A stretch of DNA of 64,000 bases from Pseudoclavibacter sp. CFCC 11306 (GTDB lineage Bacteria > Actinomycetota > Actinomycetes > Actinomycetales > Microbacteriaceae). Positions 25,758-35,533 of the stretch are shown here, one piece after another; within the stretch, counting starts at the first letter, position 1, and the number at the start of each line of letters is the position of its first letter. The notes below the pieces were generated by a model. It made no database searches. It saw only the letters and a program-made list of their open reading frames with translations, and was not told the origin of the DNA. The position numbers and the translations under genes were made by a program. The DNA lies in contig NZ_WBKF01000001.1 in the NCBI RefSeq assembly GCF_008831235.1, forward strand, positions 186,001-250,000, given 5' to 3'.

Positions 25758-28421
25758 ATGTACACTGCGGATATCCGACAGCGCTGGCTCGACTACTTCG
25801 CCAGCAAAGATCACACCATCGTTCCCTCGGCATCGTTGATCTCGGATGATCCGTCCCTGCTCTTCACCGTCGCCGGCATGGTGCCGTTCATCCCGTATCT
25901 GACGGGCGCTGTTCCCGCCCCGTACCCGCGGGCGGCCGACTGCCAGAAGTGCATCCGCACCAATGACATCGAAGAGGTGGGCAAGACGGCCCGCCACGGC
26001 ACTTTCTTCCAGATGCTCGGCAACTGGTCGTTCGGCGACTACTTCAAAGAGGGCGCGATCACCTATGCCTGGGATCTGCTGACCTCGTCCGAAGCCGACG
26101 GCGGCTACGGGTTCGACGAGAAAGACCTCTGGGTCACCGTCTACGAAGACGACGACGAGGCGCACGAGTTGTGGCGCCGTATCGCCGGCCTGCCCGAGCA
26201 CCGCATCCAGCGTCTCGGCCGCGAGGACAACTACTGGTCGACCGGTCAGCCGGGCCCCGCCGGTCCCTGCTCCGAGATCTACTACGATCGCGGCCCGAAA
26301 TACGGCCGTGACGGCGGGCCTGCCGTGGACGACTCGAGATTCCTCGAGATCTGGAACCTCGTGTTCATGCAGTACGAGATCAACAACGTGCGCTCGAAGA
26401 CCGAGTTCGACATCGTCGGCGAGCTGCCGCACAAGAACATTGACACCGGCATGGGGCTTGAGCGCGTCGCCTTCGTCAAACAGGGCGTCGAGAACATGTA
26501 CGAGATCGACCAGGTGCGCCCCGTGCTCGACCGGGCCTCCGAGCTTGCAGGCATCAGCTACGGCGGCACTGAGAGCCACGACGACGACGTGCGGCTGCGC
26601 ATCGTCGCCGACCACGTGCGCAGCGCGATGATGCTGATCAACGACGGCGTCAGCCCCTCGAACGACGGCCGCGGCTACGTGCTGCGCCGCCTGATCCGTC
26701 GCGCCGTGCGCGCCATGCGTCTGATGGGCGTCGACCGGCCGGTCATGCCCGACCTGCTGCCGGTGTCGAAAGACGCCATGAAGGCCTCGTACCCCGAGCT
26801 CGAAACCGGGTTCGAGCGCATCTCGAACATCACCTACAACGAAGAGGACTCATTCCTGCGCACGCTGGGCGCCGGTACGACGATCCTCGACCTCGCGATC
26901 GAGCACACCAAAGAGGCGAAGAGCTCGTCGCTGTCGGGCGACACGGCGTTCGCTCTGCACGACACGTACGGGTTTCCCATCGACCTCACCGTCGAGATCG
27001 CGCAGGAGGCCGGCCTCGACGTCGACCGCGACGAGTTCGCCAAGCTCATGACCGAGCAGCGCGAACGCGCTAAGGCCGACGCAAAGTCGAAGAAGACCGG
27101 CAACGTCGATCTCGCGGTCTACCGGGATCTGCGCGCGCTGGGTGCGACCAAGTTCCTCGGCTACGACGCGCTGTCGACCGAGGCACGTGTGCTGGGCCTC
27201 ATCCGCGACGGTCAGTCGGTTCCGACTGCCACCGAGGGCGAGTCGGTCGACGTCATTCTGGACGAGACGCCGATCTATGCCGAGGGCGGCGGCCAGACCG
27301 CAGACCACGGCACGCTCGTCGGTGCCAACTTCACCGGACGCATCGTCGACGCACAGGCACCGGTCAAGGGGCTCACCGTGCACTCGGTGCAGGTCTCGAA
27401 AGGCACACTGGCGGTCGATGACCGCGTGCAGGTGCACGCCGACGCGCTGCATCGTCTCGAGGCCAGCCAGGCACACTCGGCCACACACCTCGTGCACGCC
27501 GCCCTGCGTCAGACGCTCGGCCGCACCGCGGTGCAGTCGGGGTCGCTCAACCGCCCCGGCTACATGCGTCTCGACTTCGCCTGGAACAACAGGCTGAGCC
27601 CTGAGACGGTCAGCGAGATCAACGAGATCTGCAACCAGGCCGTGCGCAACGATCTGCCGGTCAGCGCTACGATCATGGATCTCGAGTCGGCAAAGGCGAC
27701 CGGCGCGATGGCCCTCTTCGGCGAGAAATACGGTCGCGAGGTTCGCGTCGTCGAGATCGGCGGCCCGTGGTCACGCGAGCTCTGCGCAGGCACGCATGTC
27801 GCGCACAGCTCGCAGATCGGCGTCGTCAACCTGATCAGCGAGACGTCGGTGGGCTCAGGTGCGCGTCGTCTCGAGGCACTGGTCGGCATGGACGCCGTGC
27901 AGCACGGCATCACGCAGCAGCAGCTCATCGCCTCGCTCGCCGCTCAGCTCAAGACCAAGCCCGACCAGCTCGAACAGCGAGTCTCGGCTCTGGTCGAAGA
28001 GCTGCATGCCGCGCAGAAACAGGTAAAAGATCTCACGAAGGCCAAGCTCGGCGCCCAGGTTCCCGCTCTCGTGGGACGTGCCGAAGACCTCGCCGGCGTG
28101 CGAGCGGTCGTCGCACGCGTCGAGGTGTCAGATGCGGATGCCCTGCGAGAGCTGGGCATGCAGGTGCGGTCAGCTCTGGGCGCGGACGCAGCCGTGGTCG
28201 CGCTGGTCGCGGTCGTCGGTCAGCGACCGACGGTCGTCGTCGCCACGAATCAGGCGGCTCGTGATCTCGGCGTCAAGGCCGGGGCCCTGGTCAAGGCTGC
28301 GGCGACGCGTCTGGGCGGCGGAGGCGGCGGCAAGCCGGACTTCGCTCAAGGAGGCGGCACCGACGCCAGCGGAGTCGAGGCCGCGCTCCAAGCGGTGCGT
28401 GTGCAGGTGCGCGACCGGTGA
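25758..28421 (+). CDS. alaS: alanine-tRNA ligase
   Basis: Class II synthetase charging tRNA-Ala, with an editing domain. The product is 887 residues. Catalytic domain (1-265) begins MYTADIRQRWLDYFASKDHT with FTVAGMVPF and GNWSFGDYFKEG; tRNA-recognition domain to about 470; editing domain with zinc/substrate motifs HSATHLVHAAL (about 573) and CAGTHV (about 676); C-terminal coiled coil and the Gly-rich C-Ala domain (GGGGGGKPDFAQGGG). The stop overlaps the ruvX GTG. Confidence 0.96.
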   Translation: MYTADIRQRWLDYFASKDHTIVPSASLISDDPSLLFTVAGMVPFIPYLTGAVPAPYPRAADCQKCIRTNDIEEVGKTARHGTFFQMLGNWSFGDYFKEGAITYAWDLLTSSEADGGYGFDEKDLWVTVYEDDDEAHELWRRIAGLPEHRIQRLGREDNYWSTGQPGPAGPCSEIYYDRGPKYGRDGGPAVDDSRFLEIWNLVFMQYEINNVRSKTEFDIVGELPHKNIDTGMGLERVAFVKQGVENMYEIDQVRPVLDRASELAGISYGGTESHDDDVRLRIVADHVRSAMMLINDGVSPSNDGRGYVLRRLIRRAVRAMRLMGVDRPVMPDLLPVSKDAMKASYPELETGFERISNITYNEEDSFLRTLGAGTTILDLAIEHTKEAKSSSLSGDTAFALHDTYGFPIDLTVEIAQEAGLDVDRDEFAKLMTEQRERAKADAKSKKTGNVDLAVYRDLRALGATKFLGYDALSTEARVLGLIRDGQSVPTATEGESVDVILDETPIYAEGGGQTADHGTLVGANFTGRIVDAQAPVKGLTVHSVQVSKGTLAVDDRVQVHADALHRLEASQAHSATHLVHAALRQTLGRTAVQSGSLNRPGYMRLDFAWNNRLSPETVSEINEICNQAVRNDLPVSATIMDLESAKATGAMALFGEKYGREVRVVEIGGPWSRELCAGTHVAHSSQIGVVNLISETSVGSGARRLEALVGMDAVQHGITQQQLIASLAAQLKTKPDQLEQRVSALVEELHAAQKQVKDLTKAKLGAQVPALVGRAEDLAGVRAVVARVEVSDADALRELGMQVRSALGADAAVVALVAVVGQRPTVVVATNQAARDLGVKAGALVKAAATRLGGGGGGKPDFAQGGGTDASGVEAALQAVRVQVRDR

Positions 28422-28897
28422 CAGCAGCGGGTGAGCGTCGCGGCGTGCTGCTCGGCATCGATGTCGGCAAGGCCCGCATCGGAGTGGCCGCCTGCGACGC
28501 CGACCACCTGTTGGCCTACCCTGTCGAGACGGTGCAGCGCACTGATGACGGCTCATGGGCGGAACGCATCGCAGAAATCGCCGAAGAGTACGGCGCCGTA
28601 GGGCTGGTCTGCGGCCTGCCGATCAATCTGCGCGGCGGCGACACACAGTCGACGGACGACGCCCGTGATGTCTGTCAGCAGCTGGTCGAGAGAACCGGCA
28701 TCGCTGCACATCTGGTCGACGAACGGCTGACCACCAACGTCGCGGCCCGTCAGCTGCGGCCGAGCGGTCGCAAACGCGGGAAGCAGCGATCGGTGATCGA
28801 TCAGGCAGCCGCAGTTGCCATCCTGCAGCAGGCGCTGGAGATTGAGCAGCACACCGGGCGACTGCCCGGCGACGCTGTCGAAAGGAACGATGCATGA
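28418..28897 (+). CDS. ruvX: putative pre-16S rRNA nuclease RuvX (YqgF)
   Basis: RNase H-fold nuclease linked to 16S rRNA 5' processing. The product is 159 residues from GTG 28418 (GTGA overlap with alaS). Family motifs: LLGIDVGKARIGVAA (first Asp), VCGLPINLRGGDTQ, HLVDERLTTNVAARQL (DERLT) and the last acidic site in IDQAAAVAIL. The alaS-ruvX-mltG-aroE order is typical for high-GC Gram-positives. Confidence 0.93.
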   Translation: MTAAGERRGVLLGIDVGKARIGVAACDADHLLAYPVETVQRTDDGSWAERIAEIAEEYGAVGLVCGLPINLRGGDTQSTDDARDVCQQLVERTGIAAHLVDERLTTNVAARQLRPSGRKRGKQRSVIDQAAAVAILQQALEIEQHTGRLPGDAVERNDA

Positions 28898-29979
28898 GCA
28901 GACACGCAGGCAGACGCCGCACACGACGCAAACGCACGATCACCTGGATCGTTGTGACGGTGTTGGTCGCCGTCTTCATCGCCGCGCTGCTCTTCGCCGG
29001 GCGGTCGCTGATGCGTGAGATGGGCATCGGCGAGGTCATCGACTATCCGGGGCCGGGCACCGACGACGTGACGTTCGTGATCCGTGACGGTGAGTCGGGC
29101 ACCGACATCGCCGAGAACCTCGTCGACGTCGGCGTGATCAAGACGTACAAGGGCTTCTTGGACGAGTACCACAAACGGTCTCCTGAACCGGTCTTCCAGC
29201 CGGGGGCGTACAAGCTGCAGAAAGAGTCTCCCTCGGCCACGGTCATCGATGTGCTGAGCGACCCGTCGAACCGCGTCGACCTCAAAGTCGTCATTCCCGA
29301 AGGCTACCGACAGTCGCAGATTCTGGCCCGCATCTCGGAGGTGGTCGATCTGCCGCTCGAGAAGCTGCAGGCCGCCGCGCGCGACGTGAACGCCTACGAC
29401 GTTCCGCAGCAGGCGAAGGATCATAAGTCCCTGGAGGGCTTCCTGTTCCCGGCGACATACACGATCGACCCAGAGGCCGAGCCGAAAGACATCATCAAGC
29501 AGATGGTCGATCGCGCCAACAAGGCCCTCGACAACGCCGGGGTGCAGGGCGACGCGGCACGCTACGACGTGATGACGAAGGCCTCGGTCGTGCAGGCCGA
29601 ATCGGGCAGCGTCGCCGACATGGGCAAAGTCGCGCGTGTGATCGACAACCGGCTCGCCCAGGGAATGCCGCTGCAGATGGACTCGACTGTGACCTACGGG
29701 TCGGGGCGCACCGATATCGTCGAGCCTGACAAACAGGAACGCGACGATGCGAGCAACAAGTACAACACCTACGCCAACAAGGGCCTGCCGGTCGGACCGA
29801 TCGGCAACCCGGGTGACGACGCCATCCAGGCGTCGCTCAACCCGACCCCCGGCGACTGGCTGTACTTCGTGACGGTGAACCTCGACACCGGCGAGACGGT
29901 CTTCTCGACGACGCTGCAGGAGCATCAGGCGTCGGTCGACCGGTACAACGCCTGGAAGCAGCAGAAAGGCATTCAGTAG
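28894..29979 (+). CDS. mltG: endolytic transglycosylase MltG
   Basis: Membrane-anchored lytic transglycosylase thought to terminate nascent peptidoglycan strands. The product is 361 residues: basic N-terminus, one membrane helix (about 15-36), a LysM-like domain (about 60-130) and the YceG catalytic domain with EGFLFPATY, the catalytic Glu236 in VVQAESG, IDNRLAQGMPLQMDSTVTYG, and GLPVGPIGNPGDDAI. It overlaps ruvX (ATGA) and ends on the aroE start. Confidence 0.94.
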   Translation: MSRHAGRRRTRRKRTITWIVVTVLVAVFIAALLFAGRSLMREMGIGEVIDYPGPGTDDVTFVIRDGESGTDIAENLVDVGVIKTYKGFLDEYHKRSPEPVFQPGAYKLQKESPSATVIDVLSDPSNRVDLKVVIPEGYRQSQILARISEVVDLPLEKLQAAARDVNAYDVPQQAKDHKSLEGFLFPATYTIDPEAEPKDIIKQMVDRANKALDNAGVQGDAARYDVMTKASVVQAESGSVADMGKVARVIDNRLAQGMPLQMDSTVTYGSGRTDIVEPDKQERDDASNKYNTYANKGLPVGPIGNPGDDAIQASLNPTPGDWLYFVTVNLDTGETVFSTTLQEHQASVDRYNAWKQQKGIQ

Positions 29980-30887
29980 TGGCTGCCGATGCCTCCGCTG
30001 CGACCGTGCGGTCGCAGCGACGCCTGGCCGTGTTGGGCAGCCCGATCGAGCATTCGCTGTCTCCGCTGCTGCACAATGCCGCCTACACCGCCCTCGGGCT
30101 GCCCTGGCAGTACGACCGCGCAGAGGTCGGCGGCGGCGAGCTGCTGCCCTTTCTGCAGGGGCTCGGCGACGACTGGCTCGGGCTCAGCCTGACGATGCCG
30201 CTGAAGCGTGAGGTCATCGCCTATCTCGACGAAGTGACTCCGCTGGTCGACGAACTGCAGGTGGCCAACACGCTGCGCTTCGCCCCGGGTAGGAGCTCCG
30301 ACACCCGCGTGCTGCAAGGGGCGAACACCGACGTGTGGGGCATCGAACAGGCCCTGCGCGAAGCCGGAATCGAACGACTCGAGAGCGCCGAGGTGATCGG
30401 CTCGGGTGCGACCGCACTGAGCTCGCTGCGGGCGCTCGCAGATCTCGGCGCCCGCCGCGTCCGCCTGCACGCACGCACGCCGGAGCACGCCGGCGAGCTG
30501 GTCGATCGCGCGGCCGATTGGGGCGTCACGGTGGATGTCGTGACGCTGACCGGGGGAGAGCTCGCGCTGACGGCACCGGCGGTCGTGTCGACGCTGCCCG
30601 CCCATGCCGCAGATGCGATTGAACCTCGACTCGGCTCGGCGGGCGACGTGCTGCTGGACGTCGCCTACGACCCATGGCCCTCGACGCTGGCGACCCGCTG
30701 GCAGGCCATCGGCGGCACCGCAGTCTCGGGCATCGAGATGCTGCTCTGGCAGGCGGTCGCGCAGGTGCGCTTCTTCGTCTTCGGTGACGACACGCGCGAG
30801 CTGCCCGACGAACCGACGATCGTGCGTGCGATGCGTGCGGTGCTGCCGCCGAACGGGATGCCGCCGGGTGATCTGCCGCGGCCCTGA
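29979..30887 (+). CDS. aroE: shikimate dehydrogenase
   Basis: Reduces 3-dehydroshikimate to shikimate with NADPH. The product is 302 residues from GTG 29979, overlapping the mltG stop by one base. Substrate-site motifs: [28 protein letters not shown] (catalytic Lys near 74) and GANTDVWG (Asp). The nucleotide site is [18 protein letters not shown], and the C-terminal [17 protein letters not shown] is typical. It is the first of four shikimate/chorismate genes (aroE, aroC, aroK-aroB, aroQ). Confidence 0.94.
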   Translation: MAADASAATVRSQRRLAVLGSPIEHSLSPLLHNAAYTALGLPWQYDRAEVGGGELLPFLQGLGDDWLGLSLTMPLKREVIAYLDEVTPLVDELQVANTLRFAPGRSSDTRVLQGANTDVWGIEQALREAGIERLESAEVIGSGATALSSLRALADLGARRVRLHARTPEHAGELVDRAADWGVTVDVVTLTGGELALTAPAVVSTLPAHAADAIEPRLGSAGDVLLDVAYDPWPSTLATRWQAIGGTAVSGIEMLLWQAVAQVRFFVFGDDTRELPDEPTIVRAMRAVLPPNGMPPGDLPRP

Positions 30888-30946
30888 CGCCTCGGCTTCG
30901 GCACCGAAACGAGTTTGACCTTCGACCCTATGGAAAGATGGAGCAC

Positions 30947-32167
30947 ATGTTGCGTTGGCTGACTGCAGGCGAGTCTCATGGTCCAGAACTGATCGCGCTC
31001 ATCGAGGGCCTTCCGTCGGGCGTTCCGATCACGAGAGAGCAGATCTCTGCCGATCTGGCCCGCCGGAGACTGGGCTACGGCCGCGGCGCCCGGATGAAGT
31101 TCGAGCAGGACGCGATCACGCTCTCGGCCGGCATTCTGCACGGGTGCACCATCGGCTCGCCGATCGCGCTGCGCATCGGCAACACCGAGTGGCCGAAGTG
31201 GCAGGAGGTCATGACCCCCGATCCGGTCGACCCTCAGACGCTCACCGGCGGTCGAGCCGCGCCGCTCACCCGACCTCGGCCCGGCCACGCCGACCTGGTC
31301 GGCATGCAGAAATACGGCTTCGACGAGGCACGACCGATCCTCGAGCGCGCCAGTGCACGTGAGACTGCGGCACGCGTGGCGCTCGGCGCCGTCGCCCGAG
31401 CGTTCCTCGGCGAGCTCGGCATCCGACTGGTCAGCCACACCACGGCCATCGGCGGCGTCGCAGCACCCGACGACGAGCCGCACCCGACGCCCGACGACGT
31501 CGAGCGCCTCGACGCCGATCCCGTACGCTGCTTCGATCCCGAGACCTCGCAGCGCATCGTCGAGCGCATCGACCAGGCCCATAAAGACGGCGACACACTC
31601 GGCGGCGTCGTCGAGGTCGTGGCCTACGGTCTGCCGGTCGGCCTCGGCTCGCACATTCAGTGGGACCGCCGCCTCGACGGTCGCCTCGCCCAGGCGCTGA
31701 TGGGCATTCAGGCCATCAAGGGGGTCGAATGCGGTCAGGGGTTCGGTCTCGCAGCGGTGCCCGGTTCGCAGGCGCACGACGAGATCGGCGCCGTCGAGAC
31801 GCCCGCCGGGCAGCGCATCACTCGCGCATCGAATCGCGCCGGCGGTCTCGAGGGCGGCATGTCGACCGGGCTGCCCCTCTGGGTGCGCGCCGCCATGAAG
31901 CCGATCGCGACCGTGCCGCACGCACTGCGCACCGTCGACGTCAGCACCGGCGAAGCGGCCCGCGCCCACCACCAGCGCTCAGACGTCTGTGCGGTGCCGG
32001 CGGCCGGCGTCGTCGCCGAGGCGATGGTCGCGCTCGTACTCGCCGAGGCCGTGCTTGAGAAGTTCGGCGGCGACTCGATCGCCGAGACGCGACGCAATCT
32101 GCAGAGCTTCCAGGCCGGCGTGCCAGACGCGCTGCGCACCAGCCATGAGGTGAACTCCGTATGGTGA
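30947..32167 (+). CDS. aroC: chorismate synthase
   Basis: FMN-dependent anti-elimination of phosphate from EPSP to chorismate, branch point to aromatic amino acids. The product is 406 residues from ATG 30947, chosen because family members begin [12 protein letters not shown]; an in-frame ATG at 30938 would add three residues. Signatures: [24 protein letters not shown]-like FMN/phosphate site (here [14 protein letters not shown]), [34 protein letters not shown] and [13 protein letters not shown]. It overlaps the aroK-aroB start by 7 bases. EPSP synthase (aroA) is not in the window. Confidence 0.95.
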   Translation: MLRWLTAGESHGPELIALIEGLPSGVPITREQISADLARRRLGYGRGARMKFEQDAITLSAGILHGCTIGSPIALRIGNTEWPKWQEVMTPDPVDPQTLTGGRAAPLTRPRPGHADLVGMQKYGFDEARPILERASARETAARVALGAVARAFLGELGIRLVSHTTAIGGVAAPDDEPHPTPDDVERLDADPVRCFDPETSQRIVERIDQAHKDGDTLGGVVEVVAYGLPVGLGSHIQWDRRLDGRLAQALMGIQAIKGVECGQGFGLAAVPGSQAHDEIGAVETPAGQRITRASNRAGGLEGGMSTGLPLWVRAAMKPIATVPHALRTVDVSTGEAARAHHQRSDVCAVPAAGVVAEAMVALVLAEAVLEKFGGDSIAETRRNLQSFQAGVPDALRTSHEVNSVW

Positions 32168-33822
32168 CGGTGCTGATCGGCCCACCGGGAGTCGGCAAGT
32201 CGAGCATCGGTCGAGCCGTGGCGGCGCGTCTCGGAGCTCCCTTCGTCGACAGCGATGTGCTCATCTCGCAGCAGTACGGGCCGATCCCCGAGATCTTCCT
32301 GCACGACGGCGAGGCCGAGTTTCGCCGCAAGGAGGAGCGTATGGTCGCACAGGCGCTCGCAGACGACGACCCGGACGCCATCGTCGCCCTCGGCGGCGGG
32401 GCTCCGCTCTCAGCGACCACCCAGCGGCTGCTCACCGAGCACTTCGTCGTCTTTCTCGACGTCGACGCCGCACACGTCGGTGATCGCATCGACGGCAGCC
32501 TGCCCTCGCAGGCCGACGCCGGATCCGGCGCAGGCGACCAGCAGACGGCCCGACCGCTGTTGGCCGGCGGCATCGACGCATGGCAGAGACTCTACGATCA
32601 GAGACTCGACACCTACGCACGTCTGGCGGACCACACCGTCGACACGCGCGATCTCGATCGAGAGTCGGTAGCCGACGAGGTCGAACAGGCGATCGCACAG
32701 AGGAGACAAATGCAGCAGGCAGACGAGACCGTGACGCAGGGAAGCGGGCTCGAACCTCGCACCGTGCACGTGGGCGGGCAGCACCCGTATGACGTCTTCA
32801 TCGGCGAGAACGTGCTCGACCGGCTTGCCGAGGCCATCGACGACCGGGTCACGCGAGTGCTGATCGTGCACCAGCCGACCGGGCAGGCGCTCGCCGAACG
32901 GCTGCGCGCCCAGCTCGACGGACGGGTGCAGGCGATGACCGCCGAGGTGCCCGACGCCGAAGAGGGCAAGCGCATCGAAGTGATCGGATTTCTCTGGCAG
33001 GTGCTCGGCAAGGCCGACTTCACCCGAACCGATCTGATCATCGGCGTGGGCGGGGGAGCGGTCACCGACATCGCCGGATTCGCTGCGGCGACGTGGCTGC
33101 GCGGCATCAAAGTCATTCAGGTGCCCACCTCGGTGCTGGGCATGGCCGACGCCGCCGTCGGCGGCAAGACCGGGATCAACACCAACGAGGGCAAGAACCT
33201 TGCCGGTGCGTTCCACACGCCGGCGGCGGTGTTCGCCGACACGACGACGCTCGAGACGCTGCCGCGCAATGAGCTGCTCACCGGCTACGCCGAGGTCGCG
33301 AAGTGCGGGTTCATCGGTCAGAACTCGATTCTCGACCTGATCGAGCAGCACGGCGACCAGGCGGTCGATCCCGCGTCGCCGGTGTTCCTCGACGCGCTCA
33401 CCCAGGCCGTGTCGCTCAAGGCCGACGTCGTCGAGGGCGATCTGCGCGAGGCCGGACGACGCGAGATCCTCAACTACGGGCATACGCTCGGGCACGCGAT
33501 CGAGTATGCCGAACGCTACCAGTGGCGCCACGGAGCAGCAGTGTCGGTGGGCATGGTCTTCGCCGCGCATCTCTCGCACCTCACCGGCCATCTCAGCGAC
33601 GCAGACCTCGACCGGCACTACAGCGTGCTGCAGTCGCTGGGGCTGCCGACGACCTACCGTCGGGGCGCCTGGGAGCAGCTGCTCGCCGTGATGCACCGTG
33701 ACAAGAAGGCCCGCGGCGACGTGCTGCGCTTCATCATTCTCGACGGCATCGGTCGCCCGATCGTGCTCACCGGGCCCGAACCCGATCTGCTCTTCACCGC
33801 GTACCAGGAGATCGCCGAATGA
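32161..33822 (+). CDS. aroKB: fused shikimate kinase / 3-dehydroquinate synthase
   Basis: One 553-residue polypeptide carries two steps of the shikimate pathway. Residues 1-180 are shikimate kinase: P-loop GPPGVGKSS (8-16), [15 protein letters not shown] and GGGAPL. A linker rich in Gln, Thr and Glu (about 180-195) leads to dehydroquinate synthase (about 196-553): [37 protein letters not shown], the metal-binding EVAKCGFI and [14 protein letters not shown], and [11 protein letters not shown]. The frame is continuous with no stop or internal ribosome site obvious between halves; an internal ATG at 32710 exists. Fused AroKB is known in some actinobacteria such as Bifidobacterium as I recall. 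Overlaps aroC and aroQ. Confidence 0.94.
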   Translation: MVTVLIGPPGVGKSSIGRAVAARLGAPFVDSDVLISQQYGPIPEIFLHDGEAEFRRKEERMVAQALADDDPDAIVALGGGAPLSATTQRLLTEHFVVFLDVDAAHVGDRIDGSLPSQADAGSGAGDQQTARPLLAGGIDAWQRLYDQRLDTYARLADHTVDTRDLDRESVADEVEQAIAQRRQMQQADETVTQGSGLEPRTVHVGGQHPYDVFIGENVLDRLAEAIDDRVTRVLIVHQPTGQALAERLRAQLDGRVQAMTAEVPDAEEGKRIEVIGFLWQVLGKADFTRTDLIIGVGGGAVTDIAGFAAATWLRGIKVIQVPTSVLGMADAAVGGKTGINTNEGKNLAGAFHTPAAVFADTTTLETLPRNELLTGYAEVAKCGFIGQNSILDLIEQHGDQAVDPASPVFLDALTQAVSLKADVVEGDLREAGRREILNYGHTLGHAIEYAERYQWRHGAAVSVGMVFAAHLSHLTGHLSDADLDRHYSVLQSLGLPTTYRRGAWEQLLAVMHRDKKARGDVLRFIILDGIGRPIVLTGPEPDLLFTAYQEIAE

Positions 33823-34295
33823 CCGCCGCGGCCGAGCGGACGACCGAGGCACCGACAGTGCTGGTGCTCAACGGACCGAACCTGGGTCGGCTGGGAGCCC
33901 GCACGCCCGAGGTCTACGGCACAGCCTCCCTCGACGACCTGACCCGCGAGCTTGGCGCCGAGGGCGCGCGACTCGGGCTGCGGGTCGACGTTCGGCAGAG
34001 CGACGACGAGGCGGAGCTGATCGGCTGGCTCTTCGAGGCCATCGAGCAGCGCAGCCCGGTCGTGCTGAATCCGGCTGCGTTCACGCACTACTCGTACGCG
34101 CTCGCGGATGCTGCGGTGCAGGTTCCCGAGGCTGGCCTGCCGCTGGTCGAGGTGCACATCTCGAACCCCGCCGGGCGGGAACGGTTCCGGCAGCGCAGCG
34201 TGATCTCAGCGGTGGCTACCGGGACGATCGCCGGTTTCGGCTTCGACTCGTATGTGCTCGCGCTCGAGGCGATCGCACGGCTGCAGGGCCGCTGA
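33819..34295 (+). CDS. aroQ: type II 3-dehydroquinate dehydratase
   Basis: Converts 3-dehydroquinate to 3-dehydroshikimate; the type II enzyme forms dodecamers. The product is 158 residues, beginning with a short extra tail before VLNGPNLGRLGARTPEVYG, whose Tyr and Arg are catalytic. VVLNPAAFTHYS and VEVHISNPAGRERFR (catalytic His) complete the active site. It overlaps the aroK-aroB stop by ATGA and ends the shikimate group. Confidence 0.94.
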   Translation: MTAAAERTTEAPTVLVLNGPNLGRLGARTPEVYGTASLDDLTRELGAEGARLGLRVDVRQSDDEAELIGWLFEAIEQRSPVVLNPAAFTHYSYALADAAVQVPEAGLPLVEVHISNPAGRERFRQRSVISAVATGTIAGFGFDSYVLALEAIARLQGR

Positions 34296-34332
34296 GCCAC
34301 GACGTGGATCGCATCACCGGCAGGTGAGGGAG

Positions 34333-34338
34333 TAGACT
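34333..34338 (+). promoter_or_regulatory. -10 box upstream of efp
   Basis: TAGACT. Transcription from it would begin about 34345, giving a leader of about 110 bases to the usual EF-P start at 34455, or almost none to an in-frame GTG at 34347. Confidence 0.5.
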
Positions 34339-34454
34339 GGCAGAGTGTGTCTGCTCCCCGGATGAGCGACACCGGCGCGACGGATGTCGACGCAGCGCGA
34401 GTGAGTGCAGCATCCCCGTCACGTGACCGAAGACGACTGAACGAACGGAAGACT

Positions 34455-35018
34455 GTGGCAACCACCAACGACCTGAAGAATGGACTCGTGCTGAAGATCG
34501 ACGGCCAGCTCTGGACCGTCATCGAGTTTCAGCATGTGAAGCCGGGCAAGGGCGGGGCGTTCGTGCGCACCAAGCTGAAGAACGTGCTCACCGGCAAGGT
34601 GGTCGACCGTACTTTCAACGCGGGCACCAAGGTCGAGACTGCGACCGTCGACAAGCGCGACATGCAGTTCTCGTACAAAGACGGCGAAGACTTCGTGTTC
34701 ATGGACAACTCGGACTATGAGCTCATCACCCTGCCGGCCAACGTCGTCGGCGACGCCGAGCACTTCCTGCTTGAGAACCAGGAGGCCACTGTGGCCTTCC
34801 ACGAGGGCTCGCCGCTCTACGTCGAGCTGCCCGCATCGGTGACCCTCGAGGTCACCTACACCGAGCCCGGACTGCAGGGCGACCGTTCGAGCGCCGGCAC
34901 GAAGGCCGCCACACTCGAGACCGGCTACGAGATCCAGGTGCCGTTGTTCCTCGAGACCGGCACCAAGGTGAAGGTCGACACCCGCACCAGCGAGTACCTC
35001 GGCCGCGTGACCGACTGA
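34455..35018 (+). CDS. efp: elongation factor P
   Basis: Rescues ribosomes stalled at polyproline. The product is 187 residues from GTG 34455 with a weak CGGAAG site; it begins with the usual [13 protein letters not shown]. Three OB-like domains are present, with the tip loop KPGKGGAF (Lys32 at the peptidyl-transferase end). The frame stays open upstream to GTG 34347, which would add 36 residues; I prefer the family-typical start. nusB starts inside the efp stop (TGATG). Confidence 0.95.
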   Translation: MATTNDLKNGLVLKIDGQLWTVIEFQHVKPGKGGAFVRTKLKNVLTGKVVDRTFNAGTKVETATVDKRDMQFSYKDGEDFVFMDNSDYELITLPANVVGDAEHFLLENQEATVAFHEGSPLYVELPASVTLEVTYTEPGLQGDRSSAGTKAATLETGYEIQVPLFLETGTKVKVDTRTSEYLGRVTD

Positions 35019-35533
35019 TGGCCGTGACCGACCAGACCGAAGACAGCACGCGTCGCCCGTTCAGCGGGCGCACGCTGGCTCGTCAGCGCGCCGTCGATGT
35101 GCTGTACGCCGCCGATCTGCGCGGGCAGTCCGTCGCCGAGGCGATCGAGGCCTGGCTGAGCAACGCGCGAGACAACCTCGCGAACAGCCGCCCGCAGAGC
35201 GAGTCGGCAGGGCTGCGACAGCTCGAGGCAGAGCGCGAACTCGACCACCTCGACACGTACACCTACGCTCGGCAGATCGCCGCCGGTGTGGGCGACCACC
35301 AGTCGAGCATCGACGAGCTCATCGAGAGCTACGCCAAGGACTGGACGCTGGCCCGCCTGCCCAAGGTCGACCTGGCCATTCTGCGAGTCGGTGTGTGGGA
35401 GGTGCTCTACAACGACGAGGTTCCGGCTGCAGTCGCGATCTCGGAGGCGTCGAAGCTTGCCGCAGAGCTCAGCACCGACAGCTCGCCGCGTTTCGTGAGC
35501 GGTGTGCTGCACGCGATTGCCGAGGCGGAGTGA
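35018..35533 (+). CDS. nusB: transcription antitermination factor NusB
   Basis: Binds NusE (S10) and boxA RNA in rRNA antitermination complexes. The product is 171 residues: a variable N-terminal tail, then the all-helical domain with [19 protein letters not shown], a longer-than-usual inter-helix insert (about 48-75), [21 protein letters not shown] and [14 protein letters not shown]. Coupled to efp and to rlmN by overlapping codons. Confidence 0.93.
   Translation: MAVTDQTEDSTRRPFSGRTLARQRAVDVLYAADLRGQSVAEAIEAWLSNARDNLANSRPQSESAGLRQLEAERELDHLDTYTYARQIAAGVGDHQSSIDELIESYAKDWTLARLPKVDLAILRVGVWEVLYNDEVPAAVAISEASKLAAELSTDSSPRFVSGVLHAIAEAE

Noticed and set aside
34347-34454. Extended EF-P start at GTG 34347 as the main annotation
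   Set aside because: The family-typical start at 34455 is preferred; the extension is reported only as a finding.
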